Positions 7,370 through 14,172 of a stretch of 20,783 nucleotides of DNA are shown here, piece after piece. Position numbers and translations under genes: made by a program. The stretch is from CTSoil-075 sp964292325 (GTDB taxonomy: Bacteria > Bacillota > Negativicutes > DSM-13327). Under the pieces are notes generated by a model. It was not told where the DNA came from and did no database searches. It saw only the letters and a list, made by a program, of their open reading frames with translations. Position 1 is the stretch's first letter. Each line of letters opens with the position of its first letter. The stretch lies in contig CAXYVG010000068.1 of assembly GCA_964292325.1 (NCBI GenBank), positions 1 through 20,783 of the forward strand, given 5' to 3'.

Positions 7370-8518
7370 TTAACACCTTTCAATCAGCGTTGCGATTCCC
7401 ATACCACCTACCGCACCAATGGTGGCGATGCCAAGACGGCCATTGGTGCGTTCGAGTGCTTTCAGTAGATGAAGAAGAATAATGGCTCCAGAGGCTCCGT
7501 AAGGATGCCCATATGCTAATGCGCCTCCGATGATATTGGTCTTATTGAGGCTAAAACCCAATTGACGACAACATGCCAGTATTTTAACGGCAAAAGCTTC
7601 ATTGATTTCTAGAGCATCAATATCTTGTAATTGTAAATTGGTTTTTGTTAATAGCTTTTCAATGGCATGAACTGGTCCTAATGGGAAAAGATTTGGATCG
7701 CAACCCGCGCTGATTGTTCCTCGAATGATGGCTTGTGGTTTTAAGTTATATTTTTCTACTGCCGCTTCCGATGCAATGAGGAGAGTGGCGGCGCCATCAT
7801 GCTTTAAACAGGTATTTCCTGCCGTGATTTTTCCTCCGTTTATAAAAACAGGTTTCATTCTTTCCAGAAGCTTTAGACCGATATTGTTTCGGATACACTC
7901 ATCGGAGTCAATTATTTTATCAGGTGTTTTGATTGAAATCATAATATCTTTTAAATATTCTTGGGATTGAGCAGCTTTTTTGTGGCTTTCGAATGCTAAG
8001 GTATCCATATCGTTTCTTGAAATATCTAGTTTTGTAGCAAGGTTTTCTGCTGCCTCTCCGACATCCGGGTCGCCGACAGAAGGGGGAGAGAAGGGTGCTC
8101 TCTCATAATATATATTTTCACCCTTAAAACGAGGATCAGTAGGGTGAAATTGTCGCTTAGGAGCCATGCTGGTACTTTCTACTCCTCCTGCAATCATGAG
8201 ATCTGCGCAGCCAGACTGAATTTGACTCACTGCTAGATTGACAGCGCTTAGCCCAGATCCACACTGAGAATCAACGGTAAGGGCAGGAATATGATAAGGC
8301 CAACCCGCTTCTAGGACGGAAATTCTTGCAATATTGCCACCAGGTCCTACTGCATTTCCGAGTATGACTTGATCAATGTCATTTGGTAATAGTTTATATT
8401 TAGCAAGTACTTCATTTAGAACAATAGCAGCTAATTGTTCCGGTAACACAGTTTTTAAAAAACCACCTGTTTTGCCAATCGGTGTGCGAAGTCCACCAAT
8501 AATATATGCCTGACTCAT
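7370..8518 (-). CDS. Thiolase (acetyl-CoA acetyltransferase family), second catalytic Cys absent
   Basis: A 382-aa thiolase-fold enzyme. The nucleophile is present: C86 in VDSQCGSGL. The NEAFAVK motif (306 onward) and the GHPYGASG motif with H338 are kept. The C-terminal motif that normally reads ATLCIGGGMG here reads ATIGAVGGMG, so the acid/base Cys is Gly368. That should impair the classic Claisen condensation or thiolysis, or point to altered chemistry. The ATG overlaps the bioY stop by four bases (ATGA), indicating translational coupling. It corresponds in context to B. subtilis YhfS. A role in supplying a biotin precursor is inferred only from this company. Confidence 0.88.
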   Translation of the reverse strand: MSQAYIIGGLRTPIGKTGGFLKTVLPEQLAAIVLNEVLAKYKLLPNDIDQVILGNAVGPGGNIARISVLEAGWPYHIPALTVDSQCGSGLSAVNLAVSQIQSGCADLMIAGGVESTSMAPKRQFHPTDPRFKGENIYYERAPFSPPSVGDPDVGEAAENLATKLDISRNDMDTLAFESHKKAAQSQEYLKDIMISIKTPDKIIDSDECIRNNIGLKLLERMKPVFINGGKITAGNTCLKHDGAATLLIASEAAVEKYNLKPQAIIRGTISAGCDPNLFPLGPVHAIEKLLTKTNLQLQDIDALEINEAFAVKILACCRQLGFSLNKTNIIGGALAYGHPYGASGAIILLHLLKALERTNGRLGIATIGAVGGMGIATLIERC

Positions 8519-9066
8519 CGGCGTACCCCGATTTTTGGTAATTGTTTGTTAATTGCTACCCCAATGACGGTAGCAACAAAAACCTTGAATAGATCTCCTG
8601 GTATGTAGGGAAGTAGACCAACCATGATCGCTTTTTCTAGTCCCATACCGGTAATGGAGCTAAGCCATAATACCCCTAAGGTATAGACAACGATGATTCC
8701 CCCTACTATATTGGCTAGAGCCAGGCGCCAGATGTTATTGTTTTTTCCTTTTAATAAAGCAATGATCATGGCTCCTAGTAAAAAACCAATCAGATATCCG
8801 CCGCGTGGGCCAACGATGATTCCGATACCTCCCGTCAGACCGGCAAAGACAGGCACTCCTACTGCGCCGATTAATAGAAAAGTTAATACACTAAATGCGG
8901 CTTGCCGCACGGTTAAGATACTACCAGCCAACATAATGGCTAGTGACTGACCGGTAATAGGGACTGGGCTAATTGGTAGAGGAATCGATAGTAATCCCAT
9001 CACGGATATTAAGGCAGCAAAAAGTGCTGAATAGATAAAGCTGGTTATATGATTTCGATTATACAT
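8515..9066 (-). CDS. bioY: Biotin transporter S component BioY
   Basis: Substrate-binding membrane component of a biotin ECF-type transporter, 183 aa. The family pattern is clear: ALFAALISVMGLLSIPLPISPVPITGQSLAIMLAG near the N-terminus, GPRGGYLIGFLLG in the middle, and GLLPYIPGDLFKVFVAT near the end, with about six hydrophobic segments. The frame extends upstream to 9123, but that stretch contains the promoter -10. The ATG at 9066 has GGAGG (9077-9073) 6 nt before it and is the true start. First gene of the operon. No dedicated ATPase or T component lies next to it, so it would act alone or share a general ECF module. Confidence 0.93.
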   Translation of the reverse strand: MYNRNHITSFIYSALFAALISVMGLLSIPLPISPVPITGQSLAIMLAGSILTVRQAAFSVLTFLLIGAVGVPVFAGLTGGIGIIVGPRGGYLIGFLLGAMIIALLKGKNNNIWRLALANIVGGIIVVYTLGVLWLSSITGMGLEKAIMVGLLPYIPGDLFKVFVATVIGVAINKQLPKIGVRR

Positions 9067-9111
9067 CCTTGACCTCCGCAATCTAGTATTTGCAATATAA
9101 TAATTAAAAAA

Positions 9112-9140
9112 AGTATAAATCACTGCTGAAATGTTGTCAA
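9112..9140 (-). promoter_or_regulatory. Sigma-A promoter of the bioY operon
   Basis: On the minus strand TTGACA (9140-9135) and TATACT (9117-9112) are separated by exactly 17 bp. The start is expected near 9105, giving a leader of about 40 nt. Confidence 0.8.
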
Positions 9141-9166
9141 CTGGTACAAGATGTATAAGTTAACCA
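9134..9166. promoter_or_regulatory. BirA-type biotin operator
   Basis: TTGTCAACT (9134-9142), a 15-bp spacer, and AGTTAACCA (9158-9166) form an imperfect inverted repeat (7 of 9 positions). It fits the BirA operator form TTGTTAACC-N14-16-GGTTAACAA described in Firmicutes. It covers the -35 hexamer of the bioY promoter, as expected of a repressor site. Confidence 0.75.
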
Positions 9167-9192
9167 ATGAAATATGATATAAGGTATAAAGA

Positions 9193-9220
9193 ATGGAGGC
9201 TGTGCGAACACAACCTCCAT
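9193..9220 (-). terminator. Hairpin terminator of the TPR gene
   Basis: ATGGAGG (9193-9199) pairs with CCTCCAT (9214-9220), with an inner TGTG/CACA helix and a CGAA loop. On the minus strand TTCTTTATACC follows, a weak U-tract. It lies 20 bp after the end of the TPR gene and before the bioY promoter. Confidence 0.65.
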
Positions 9221-9239
9221 CTTTATAATATGTAGTGCA

Positions 9240-10181
9240 TTATATATAGCTTTGCTGCTTGGATTTTGCTTCTAATATTTTAATTCGATGTTGAATTTGT
9301 CTAATATATTGGCTATGATGGGTAGGCACATAGAGGAGAAACTGGCGATAGGCCTCGATGGCTTCAGCAGGGCGGTTTAACTTCTCTAATGCGATACCCT
9401 TTGTCAGATATGGGGATGAACTATTGGGATTAATCGCAATCGCATAGTTGAAATCCGCTAACGCATTCTCATATTGTTTTAGTGCCATATATGCACGACC
9501 GCGGCTAGCATAAGCTTGGCCATAGCGGGGGTAGCTATTAATTGCCTGATCGTAAGCATGAATGGCTTGTCCATATAATTTAGAAATAGCCAATTGGTGT
9601 CCTTTGTCTAACCAGATGTTAGATTGGAACCACAATTCTTTATTACTAATTTGGACTTTAATTTGTTCTTTTTGTTGACTATTTTTAGCTTGTTGCAATT
9701 CCGTCTTTAATGCTTCAATTTCTTGTTGGCTTTTTCTTAGATTATCTTGCAGGTTTTTATAATCATCGACGACGGACTTGTCTTTGATCCGATGGGCCAT
9801 ATCTGCAATTTTATCGGTAGTGATTTTAGCACTAATTTTGACCCAAAAGCAGATGCCACCATTGCTTTCAACGGTACGTTTTTTGTCTAAAATGTTTACT
9901 TCCATAATACCGGCAGACAGTACCTGGATTTCATCATGAGTTAATTGAAAGTTTTCTACTTTTGAGTAGCTTTCTACATAAGTGCCTGCTTCTTCTAAAG
10001 CCGTTCGTTTTGCAGCGAGCAGAGCCTGTTCTTCGGCTATGGTAGGGGTTTCACCATCTCCCATATGGTAGGTACCTTCGCCAATAATCTCTTTTGTTTC
10101 CGCATAAGCTAGTGGGGGATATAATGATAGGAAGCTAACAACAATTAAGATGAAAATAGATAAAAAATGAACTTTTTTCAT
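9240..10181 (-). CDS. Exported FlgT-like/TPR protein
   Basis: A 313-aa protein starting at the ATG at 10181, set by AAGGAGG 5 nt upstream; the frame runs on to 10253 without support. A signal peptide (FLSIFILIVVSFLSLYPPLAYA) opens the chain. The next ~110 residues (GEGTYHMGDGETPTIAEEQA, then ALEEAGTYVESYSKVENFQL) resemble the N-terminal domain of FlgT/LPP20-type envelope proteins. A coiled-coil stretch with many Q, K and E follows (around 150-190). The C-terminal third holds about three tetratricopeptide repeats (AIHAYDQAINSYPRYGQAYA, ENALADFNYAIAINPNSSSP, EAIEAYRQFLLYVP). TPRs mediate protein contacts, so a periplasmic scaffold is likely. The partner is unknown. It is divergent from the repeat-rich protein at 10497. 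Confidence 0.8.
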   Translation of the reverse strand: MKKVHFLSIFILIVVSFLSLYPPLAYAETKEIIGEGTYHMGDGETPTIAEEQALLAAKRTALEEAGTYVESYSKVENFQLTHDEIQVLSAGIMEVNILDKKRTVESNGGICFWVKISAKITTDKIADMAHRIKDKSVVDDYKNLQDNLRKSQQEIEALKTELQQAKNSQQKEQIKVQISNKELWFQSNIWLDKGHQLAISKLYGQAIHAYDQAINSYPRYGQAYASRGRAYMALKQYENALADFNYAIAINPNSSSPYLTKGIALEKLNRPAEAIEAYRQFLLYVPTHHSQYIRQIQHRIKILEAKSKQQSYI

Positions 10182-10496
10182 AAAAACCTCCTTAATACTT
10201 GCACTCGATACGAGATGTAATTTTTCATAACAATATGTTACCACTTTAATCATTGAGTTTCCAGTTGAATTTTAGCGGATGTTGGTTTGCTTACATCATA
10301 CTTTGGTGTATAAAAATAGCAAATCATAAAGTTTATTTATAGGAATAAAAAGTAATAAAAGGATTATAAGAATAATAAAGAGAATAAAGAGAATGAAAAT
10401 AAGGTCAAGTAAGTTGATAGGAAAGATTCCATGTGGGTAAACAAATAAATGGAATCAATACTACTCTAATATAAAACGGGAAGGATAGGTGTTGAA
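10182..10496. other. Divergent intergenic region with an 8-bp inverted repeat
   Basis: A 315-bp AT-rich spacer between two outward-facing secreted-protein genes, with no gene in it. GATTCCAT (10425-10432) and ATGGAATC (10449-10456) form an inverted repeat 40 bp before the plus-strand ATG and could be an operator. Weak promoter-like strings exist in both directions, including TGGTAACAT on the minus strand, but none has two good hexamers. The ATG at 10497 is preceded by ATAGGTG. Confidence 0.4.
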
Positions 10497-11393
10497 ATGA
10501 AAAAAAATATTCTTGCTGGATTCTTAATAGCATTTTTGCTTGTACCAGTCATCGGGCAGGCAGCTACTGATCAGCAACAACAACAGGAACAAGAGCGCCA
10601 AGCGAGAGAACGTCAGAGGAAGGCACAAGTGCAGCAAAACCGTCCGCAGCAGAATCAACCAAGGCCGCAACCGCAGCAACCAAATCGGCCACAACCCAAT
10701 CATCCACAGCAAAATCAGCCGCGGCCGAATCAACCGCAGCCCAATCATCCACCACAACATCAGCTAAGACCGAATCAGCCGCAGCCCAATCATCCACCAC
10801 AACATCAGCCGAGGCCCAAGCCGAATCATCCACAGCATCAGCTAAGACCGAAACAACCGCAACCTAATCATCCACCGCAACATCAGCCGCGGCCAAATCA
10901 ACCGCAGCCAAATCATCCACCACAGAATCAGCTAAGACCAAATCATCGGCAACCAAACCATACACCGCAGCATGTACAGCAAAGACATCAGCCACAACCT
11001 CGACGTCCACATACTGAATACCATCCAAGACCGCAAAATCGCCCTGAGCATCATCGACAGCATACCATTCAACAATTGCGTCATAGACAAGAACGTTTCC
11101 GCCAACATTGGGTAGAATGGCATGCACTGCATCCGACTGAAGAACCTTCTCTTTTTACATTAACTGTTAGCGAACGTCCATATTATTTGGTAAACGTTCG
11201 TCCTGGAACGTGGTACTATCAGAATGAAGCAGTAGATTTTGTTGTTCCTCAGGGATATGTTGTTGTTTCGCAAGATCAAGCGTGGTATCCAGGAGATTCT
11301 GTTGATTCTCAAGAGTTTGTATTGTTTACGGAAGAAGCTTATGTAGCTCTAGATCAAGAAGAGCAAGTAAATGAAGTAAACGACACATTATAA
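10497..11393 (+). CDS. Secreted Pro/Gln/His/Asn-rich repeat protein
   Basis: A 298-aa protein with a clear signal peptide (AGFLIAFLLVPVIGQAA, cleavage near 23). A Gln/Arg-rich segment follows (24-50), then a low-complexity region of 15-residue units of the type RPNQPQPNHPPQHQL from about 64 to 161, and a His/Arg-rich stretch to ~205. A compact C-terminal part (about 206-285) has aromatic beta-type sequence (RPYYLVNVRPGTWYYQNEAV, PQGYVVVSQDQAWYPGDS) and an acidic tail. The His-Pro repeats could bind transition metals or span the cell wall; both are inferences. I cannot name the family. A strong terminator follows. Confidence 0.8.
   Translation: MKKNILAGFLIAFLLVPVIGQAATDQQQQQEQERQARERQRKAQVQQNRPQQNQPRPQPQQPNRPQPNHPQQNQPRPNQPQPNHPPQHQLRPNQPQPNHPPQHQPRPKPNHPQHQLRPKQPQPNHPPQHQPRPNQPQPNHPPQNQLRPNHRQPNHTPQHVQQRHQPQPRRPHTEYHPRPQNRPEHHRQHTIQQLRHRQERFRQHWVEWHALHPTEEPSLFTLTVSERPYYLVNVRPGTWYYQNEAVDFVVPQGYVVVSQDQAWYPGDSVDSQEFVLFTEEAYVALDQEEQVNEVNDTL
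10722..10979 (+). repeat. 45-bp coding tandem repeat with 90-bp higher order
   Basis: Six units encode residues 76-161 of the secreted protein. The units start at residues 76, 91, 106, 117, 132 and 147, and the third is shortened to 11 residues by loss of four. The last residue alternates Leu, Pro, Leu, Pro, Leu over the first five, so the ancestral duplication was probably a 90-bp dimer. Confidence 0.8.
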
Positions 11394-11405
11394 TGGTTAC
11401 ATATA

Positions 11406-11443
11406 AAATGGCTATGTTAAAAATACTTTTAACATAGCCATTT
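11406..11443. terminator. Bidirectional intrinsic terminator
   Basis: A perfect 17-bp stem (11406-11422 with 11427-11443) closes a 4-nt loop, with A/T tracts at both ends. It lies between the repeat-protein gene (+) and panD (-). Confidence 0.9.
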
Positions 11444-11467
11444 ATATATCATTTCATAAATTATAGA

Positions 11468-11860
11468 TTAGGAAATGTCGAAAACTTCGCTTTGTAATTC
11501 TACATGGCGAATTTCTGCTACTTTATTTTCTTTATTTACCATTACGACAGTAGGTGCAAAATGTTTTGCTTCTTCCTCACTCATCATGGCGTAAGCGATA
11601 ATAATAACGGTATCACCAGGCTGAACCAAACGGGCGGCTGCACCATTTAGACAGATAACACCAGAATCTCGTTTACCTTTAATAACGTAAGTTTCAAAAC
11701 GGTTACCATTATTGTTATTGACAATCTGTACTTTTTCATTTGGCATAATTCCTGAAGCCTCGAGTAGGGTTTGATCAATCGTAATACTTCCCATATAATT
11801 GAGATTTGCTTCTGTAACCGTAGCGCAATGAAGTTTACTTTTTAAACAGGTAAGAAACAT
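11468..11860 (-). CDS. panD: Aspartate 1-decarboxylase proenzyme
   Basis: Makes beta-alanine from L-aspartate for pantothenate; a cytosolic pyruvoyl enzyme that cleaves itself. The 130-aa chain starts MFLTCLKSKLHCATVTEANL and shows the self-cleavage site Gly24-Ser25 (YMGSITID), where Ser25 becomes the pyruvoyl group. K9 and the NGAAARLV segment of the family are present. The frame runs on to 11971, but GGAGGAG 7 nt before the ATG at 11860 fixes the start. One base separates this ATG from the panC stop, and the ribosome site lies inside the end of panC. Last gene of panBCD. Confidence 0.96.
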   Translation of the reverse strand: MFLTCLKSKLHCATVTEANLNYMGSITIDQTLLEASGIMPNEKVQIVNNNNGNRFETYVIKGKRDSGVICLNGAAARLVQPGDTVIIIAYAMMSEEEAKHFAPTVVMVNKENKVAEIRHVELQSEVFDIS

Positions 11861-11861
11861 A

Positions 11862-12710
11862 TTAGTTCTCCTCCAAAATCGTATTATCAATGAGACGTGT
11901 TGTGCCAATGCGAACAGCAAGTGCGAGTAGCGCCTTATCTTGTAGCGTTGTAATGGTCTGTAGTGAGGCAAAACTCAAGATTTCCACATATTCAATTTCT
12001 GCCAATTCTTCTGTTTGAATCATAGCAATCACTTGCAAGCGTATCGTTTCAATATTTTTTTCTCCTTGGGCAACTAGTTTACTAGCAAGTTGTAAACTGT
12101 GAGAGAGTACCAAGGCAGCTTGACGTTCTTTAGGTGACAAGAACGCATTACGGGAACTCATAGCCAGGCCATCTATTTCCCTGACGATTGGTACCACTTC
12201 GAGTATTACATTCATATTGAGATCGGCGACCATGCGTTGTAATACCATAACTTGTTGTGCATCTTTTTGGCCAAAGAAAGCCCGGTCTGGCTGAACAATA
12301 TTGAATAATTTAGTGACTACTGTTGCGACTCCACGGAAATGGCCAGGGCGGGATAGGCCACATAGTTTATTTGTGATATCTTCCACTTCGATAAAAGTAT
12401 TATAATGCTTCGGATACATATCGCTCGCCTTAGGATGAAAAATAACTTGTACACCTGCACTAGCCGCTTTTTCGCTATCGCCTGCGACATCCCTTGGGTA
12501 GCTAGCAAAATCTTCATTCGGTCCAAATTGCGTGGGGTTGATAAAGATGCTGGCGACTACGATATCGAAGCTTTGCTGTGCTTTTCGCATTAATGTTAGG
12601 TGTCCTTCATGGAGCGAACCCATGGTAGGAACTAAGGCAATGCTCTTTCCTTGCAATTTAGCTTGTTGGACGAATTCTTTCATATCTTGAATCGACTCAA
12701 TAATTTGCAT
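11862..12710 (-). CDS. panC: Pantothenate synthetase
   Basis: Joins pantoate and beta-alanine using ATP through a pantoyl-adenylate. The 282-aa chain has all class signatures: PTMGSLHEGH at 28-37 (nucleotide-binding HIGH-like motif), INPTQFGPNEDF at 57-68, FFGQKDAQQ, and GLAMSSRN (the KMSKS-like loop). GAGGG lies about 7 nt before the ATG. The panB stop codon is 17 bp upstream, so the genes are co-transcribed. Confidence 0.97.
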   Translation of the reverse strand: MQIIESIQDMKEFVQQAKLQGKSIALVPTMGSLHEGHLTLMRKAQQSFDIVVASIFINPTQFGPNEDFASYPRDVAGDSEKAASAGVQVIFHPKASDMYPKHYNTFIEVEDITNKLCGLSRPGHFRGVATVVTKLFNIVQPDRAFFGQKDAQQVMVLQRMVADLNMNVILEVVPIVREIDGLAMSSRNAFLSPKERQAALVLSHSLQLASKLVAQGEKNIETIRLQVIAMIQTEELAEIEYVEILSFASLQTITTLQDKALLALAVRIGTTRLIDNTILEEN

Positions 12711-12727
12711 GTGAATCCCTCTTTTGT

Positions 12728-13567
12728 TTAATATAGTTTTTCTAACACTTCATCAGCCATTTTAAAACCGTGCTCTGTGGCTGGGAAGATTCTTTTTTCT
12801 ACTTCTGTTTTATAGGCGAGAACAGCTTCCATCACTGGTGTATGAAGAGTAGCATATTGTTTTACAAACTTTGGTACAAATGTAGGACATAGTCCTAATA
12901 GATCATTGATGACGAGTACTTGTCCATCGCAGTGGACACCTGCACCGATCCCAATCGTAGATATTTGCAGAGACTCTGTTACTTTTTGTGCTAAAGAAGT
13001 GGGGACACACTCTAAGACTACGGCGAAAGCGCCACTTTCTTCTAATATTTTGGCATCATTCAATAATTTTTGTGCAGTTTGTTCATCTTTTCCTTGTACT
13101 TTGTAACCACCTAAATTGTGAACTGCTTGCGGTGTGAGTCCTAGATGCCCGACAACAGGAATGCCAGCTCTGACAATACCTTTCACGACATCAGCCACTT
13201 CGGCTCCGCCCTCTAATTTGACAGCTTGGGCTCCTGTTTCTTTTAGTAGTCGTCCTGCATTACTAATGCCTTGTTCTACAGAAACCTGATAGGACATAAA
13301 AGGCATATCGACAACCACCATAGATCGTTTGGCTCCTCGACATACTGCTTTCGCATGGTGAATCATATCTTCCATCGTAACAGGTAAAGTGGAATCATAG
13401 CCTAGTACCACGTTACCCAGAGAATCACCAACTAATAGCATATCAATACCAGCATTATCTAAGATGCTAGCGATGGAAAAATCATATGCTGTCAGCATTG
13501 TGACAGGCGTACCTTCGGCTTTTTTTTGTCGAATGATGTGTGTGGTGATACGTGAATTTGTACTCAT
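12728..13567 (-). CDS. panB: 3-methyl-2-oxobutanoate hydroxymethyltransferase
   Basis: Transfers a hydroxymethyl group from methylenetetrahydrofolate to ketoisovalerate, giving ketopantoate, the first step to pantothenate. The 279-aa chain shows the TIM-barrel signature MLTAYDFSIASILDNAG (24-40), metal and substrate residues D48 (VGDSLG) and D87 (VVVDMPF), the KLEGG motif (E119), E186 in VVLECVP, and IGIGAGVHCDGQVLV. GGAGGG lies 6 nt before the ATG. First gene of panBCD. panE, for ketopantoate reduction, is not in this window. Expression is probably governed by the leader at 13568-13797. Confidence 0.97.
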   Translation of the reverse strand: MSTNSRITTHIIRQKKAEGTPVTMLTAYDFSIASILDNAGIDMLLVGDSLGNVVLGYDSTLPVTMEDMIHHAKAVCRGAKRSMVVVDMPFMSYQVSVEQGISNAGRLLKETGAQAVKLEGGAEVADVVKGIVRAGIPVVGHLGLTPQAVHNLGGYKVQGKDEQTAQKLLNDAKILEESGAFAVVLECVPTSLAQKVTESLQISTIGIGAGVHCDGQVLVINDLLGLCPTFVPKFVKQYATLHTPVMEAVLAYKTEVEKRIFPATEHGFKMADEVLEKLY

Positions 13568-13797
13568 GTTATTCCCTCCATTTGATTGCTTAGAAGCTTC
13601 ACTACATGAGAGAAAGGCAAAATAAAAAGCCTTCCGGAATGGATCCGAAAGGCATAGCGATTCTGACTACCTCCCGTCTCAGTCCATTGTATAGATCTAA
13701 GCGGATTTATATGATTTGAAATTGTGATATAGAAAAGGTTACTTTTTACGGTATGGCTCATAATGATACCACCCAAGAGACGCTTCACTATAATTTA
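13568..13797 (-). ncRNA. panBCD 5' leader with intrinsic terminator, candidate regulatory RNA
   Basis: A leader of about 230 nt runs from the promoter at 13803-13832 to the panB ATG. It ends in a full intrinsic terminator: GCCTTTCGGA (minus strand, 13653-13644) pairs with TCCGGAAGGC (13638-13629), followed by TTTTTATTTT. A second GCCTTTC (13618-13612) after the U-tract can pair with the GGAAGGC arm instead, a possible antiterminator. A long-range helix CGTCTC (13782-13777) with GAGACG (13680-13675) may close the upstream part. Two similar strings, GGGTGGTATCA and GGGAGGTAGTCA, suggest a tandem motif. A 'pan' RNA motif is known upstream of panB/C/D in Firmicutes, but I cannot confirm membership by eye. 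Confidence 0.6.
13619..13653 (-). terminator. Attenuator terminator in the panBCD leader
   Basis: A 10-bp stem (13653-13644 with 13638-13629, one G-U pair), a 5-nt loop and TTTTTATTTT on the minus strand. It stands between promoter and panB, so reading it as an attenuator is straightforward. Confidence 0.85.
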
Positions 13798-13802
13798 TCT
13801 TG

Positions 13803-13832
13803 ATCATAACACAAGGTGTCTTTTGAAGACAA
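13803..13832 (-). promoter_or_regulatory. Promoter of panBCD with an embedded dyad
   Basis: TTGTCT (13832-13827) and TATGAT (13808-13803) are separated by 18 bp, with TGT before the -10. The dyad GTCTT-TTG-AAGAC (13818-13830) overlaps the -35 and spacer and could be a repressor site or chance. Confidence 0.6.
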
Positions 13833-13876
13833 GAAAAAATTTAAAAAGTTTAAAAAGTGCGTTATATATATAGCGC

Positions 13877-13985
13877 TAAGAATATGACAGTTGTATTGGT
13901 AGTCTGTCGTGGATGGGCTATAAGGGTTTCGCTTGCGTCCTTCGTAAAGCCACTCAACCCTTATAGCCTATCCACGACGATTGCC
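13877..13985. repeat. Dispersed hairpin element, copy 1
   Basis: This 109-bp stretch matches 20477-20585 at 102 positions. It contains a 23-bp stem (13906-13928 with 13956-13978, one G-T pair) and a 27-nt loop (13929-13955) identical in both copies. It sits upstream of the large outer-membrane protein gene. I know no named family for it. It could be a MITE- or REP-like element or a structured RNA. Confidence 0.85.
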
Positions 13986-14014
13986 ATAAAGAAGATTGAA
14001 AAAATACGCTATAA

Positions 14015-14067
14015 TGTTAGCCTGTCATGGCTAGGCTATAGGATTTCCCCCAACCACAACGATTGCC
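14015..14067. repeat. Degenerate third copy of the hairpin element
   Basis: The left arm (TTAGCCTGTCATGGCTAGGC and onward) and the right end (AACCACAACGATTGCC) match the element, but the loop and part of both stem arms are missing. It lies about 30 bp after copy 1, so the two are in tandem. Confidence 0.65.
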
Positions 14068-14172
14068 TTTATATTATATAGTTCAATGAAAAAAATGCAG
14101 GAATATAGCAAAAAGGGAAGAATTTCTTTTAACAGGCTAATTTTAATAAAAATTGATAAAGGTGGGTTTTTA

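Noticed and set aside
10722..10979. Regular repeats as a possible CRISPR array
   Set aside because: The period is 45 bp with no unique spacers, in frame, inside a secreted-protein gene.
10564..11132. Antisense frames rich in Ala, Val and Asp opposite the repeat protein
   Set aside because: They are mirror products of the CCN/CAN repeat codons on the plus strand, without start signals.
13640..13690. CTGAGA string in the panB leader as a TPP riboswitch
   Set aside because: The rest of the TPP consensus (the ACCTGATC and GGATAATGCC parts) is missing.
13564..13788. Open frame of 74 aa on the minus strand upstream of panB
   Set aside because: It covers the leader terminator and the panB ribosome site and has no protein-like character, so a leader RNA explains the region better.
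13857..14081. Open frame of 74 aa on the plus strand
   Set aside because: It runs through copy 1 and the degenerate copy of the hairpin element, has no ribosome site, and its sequence follows from the repeat.
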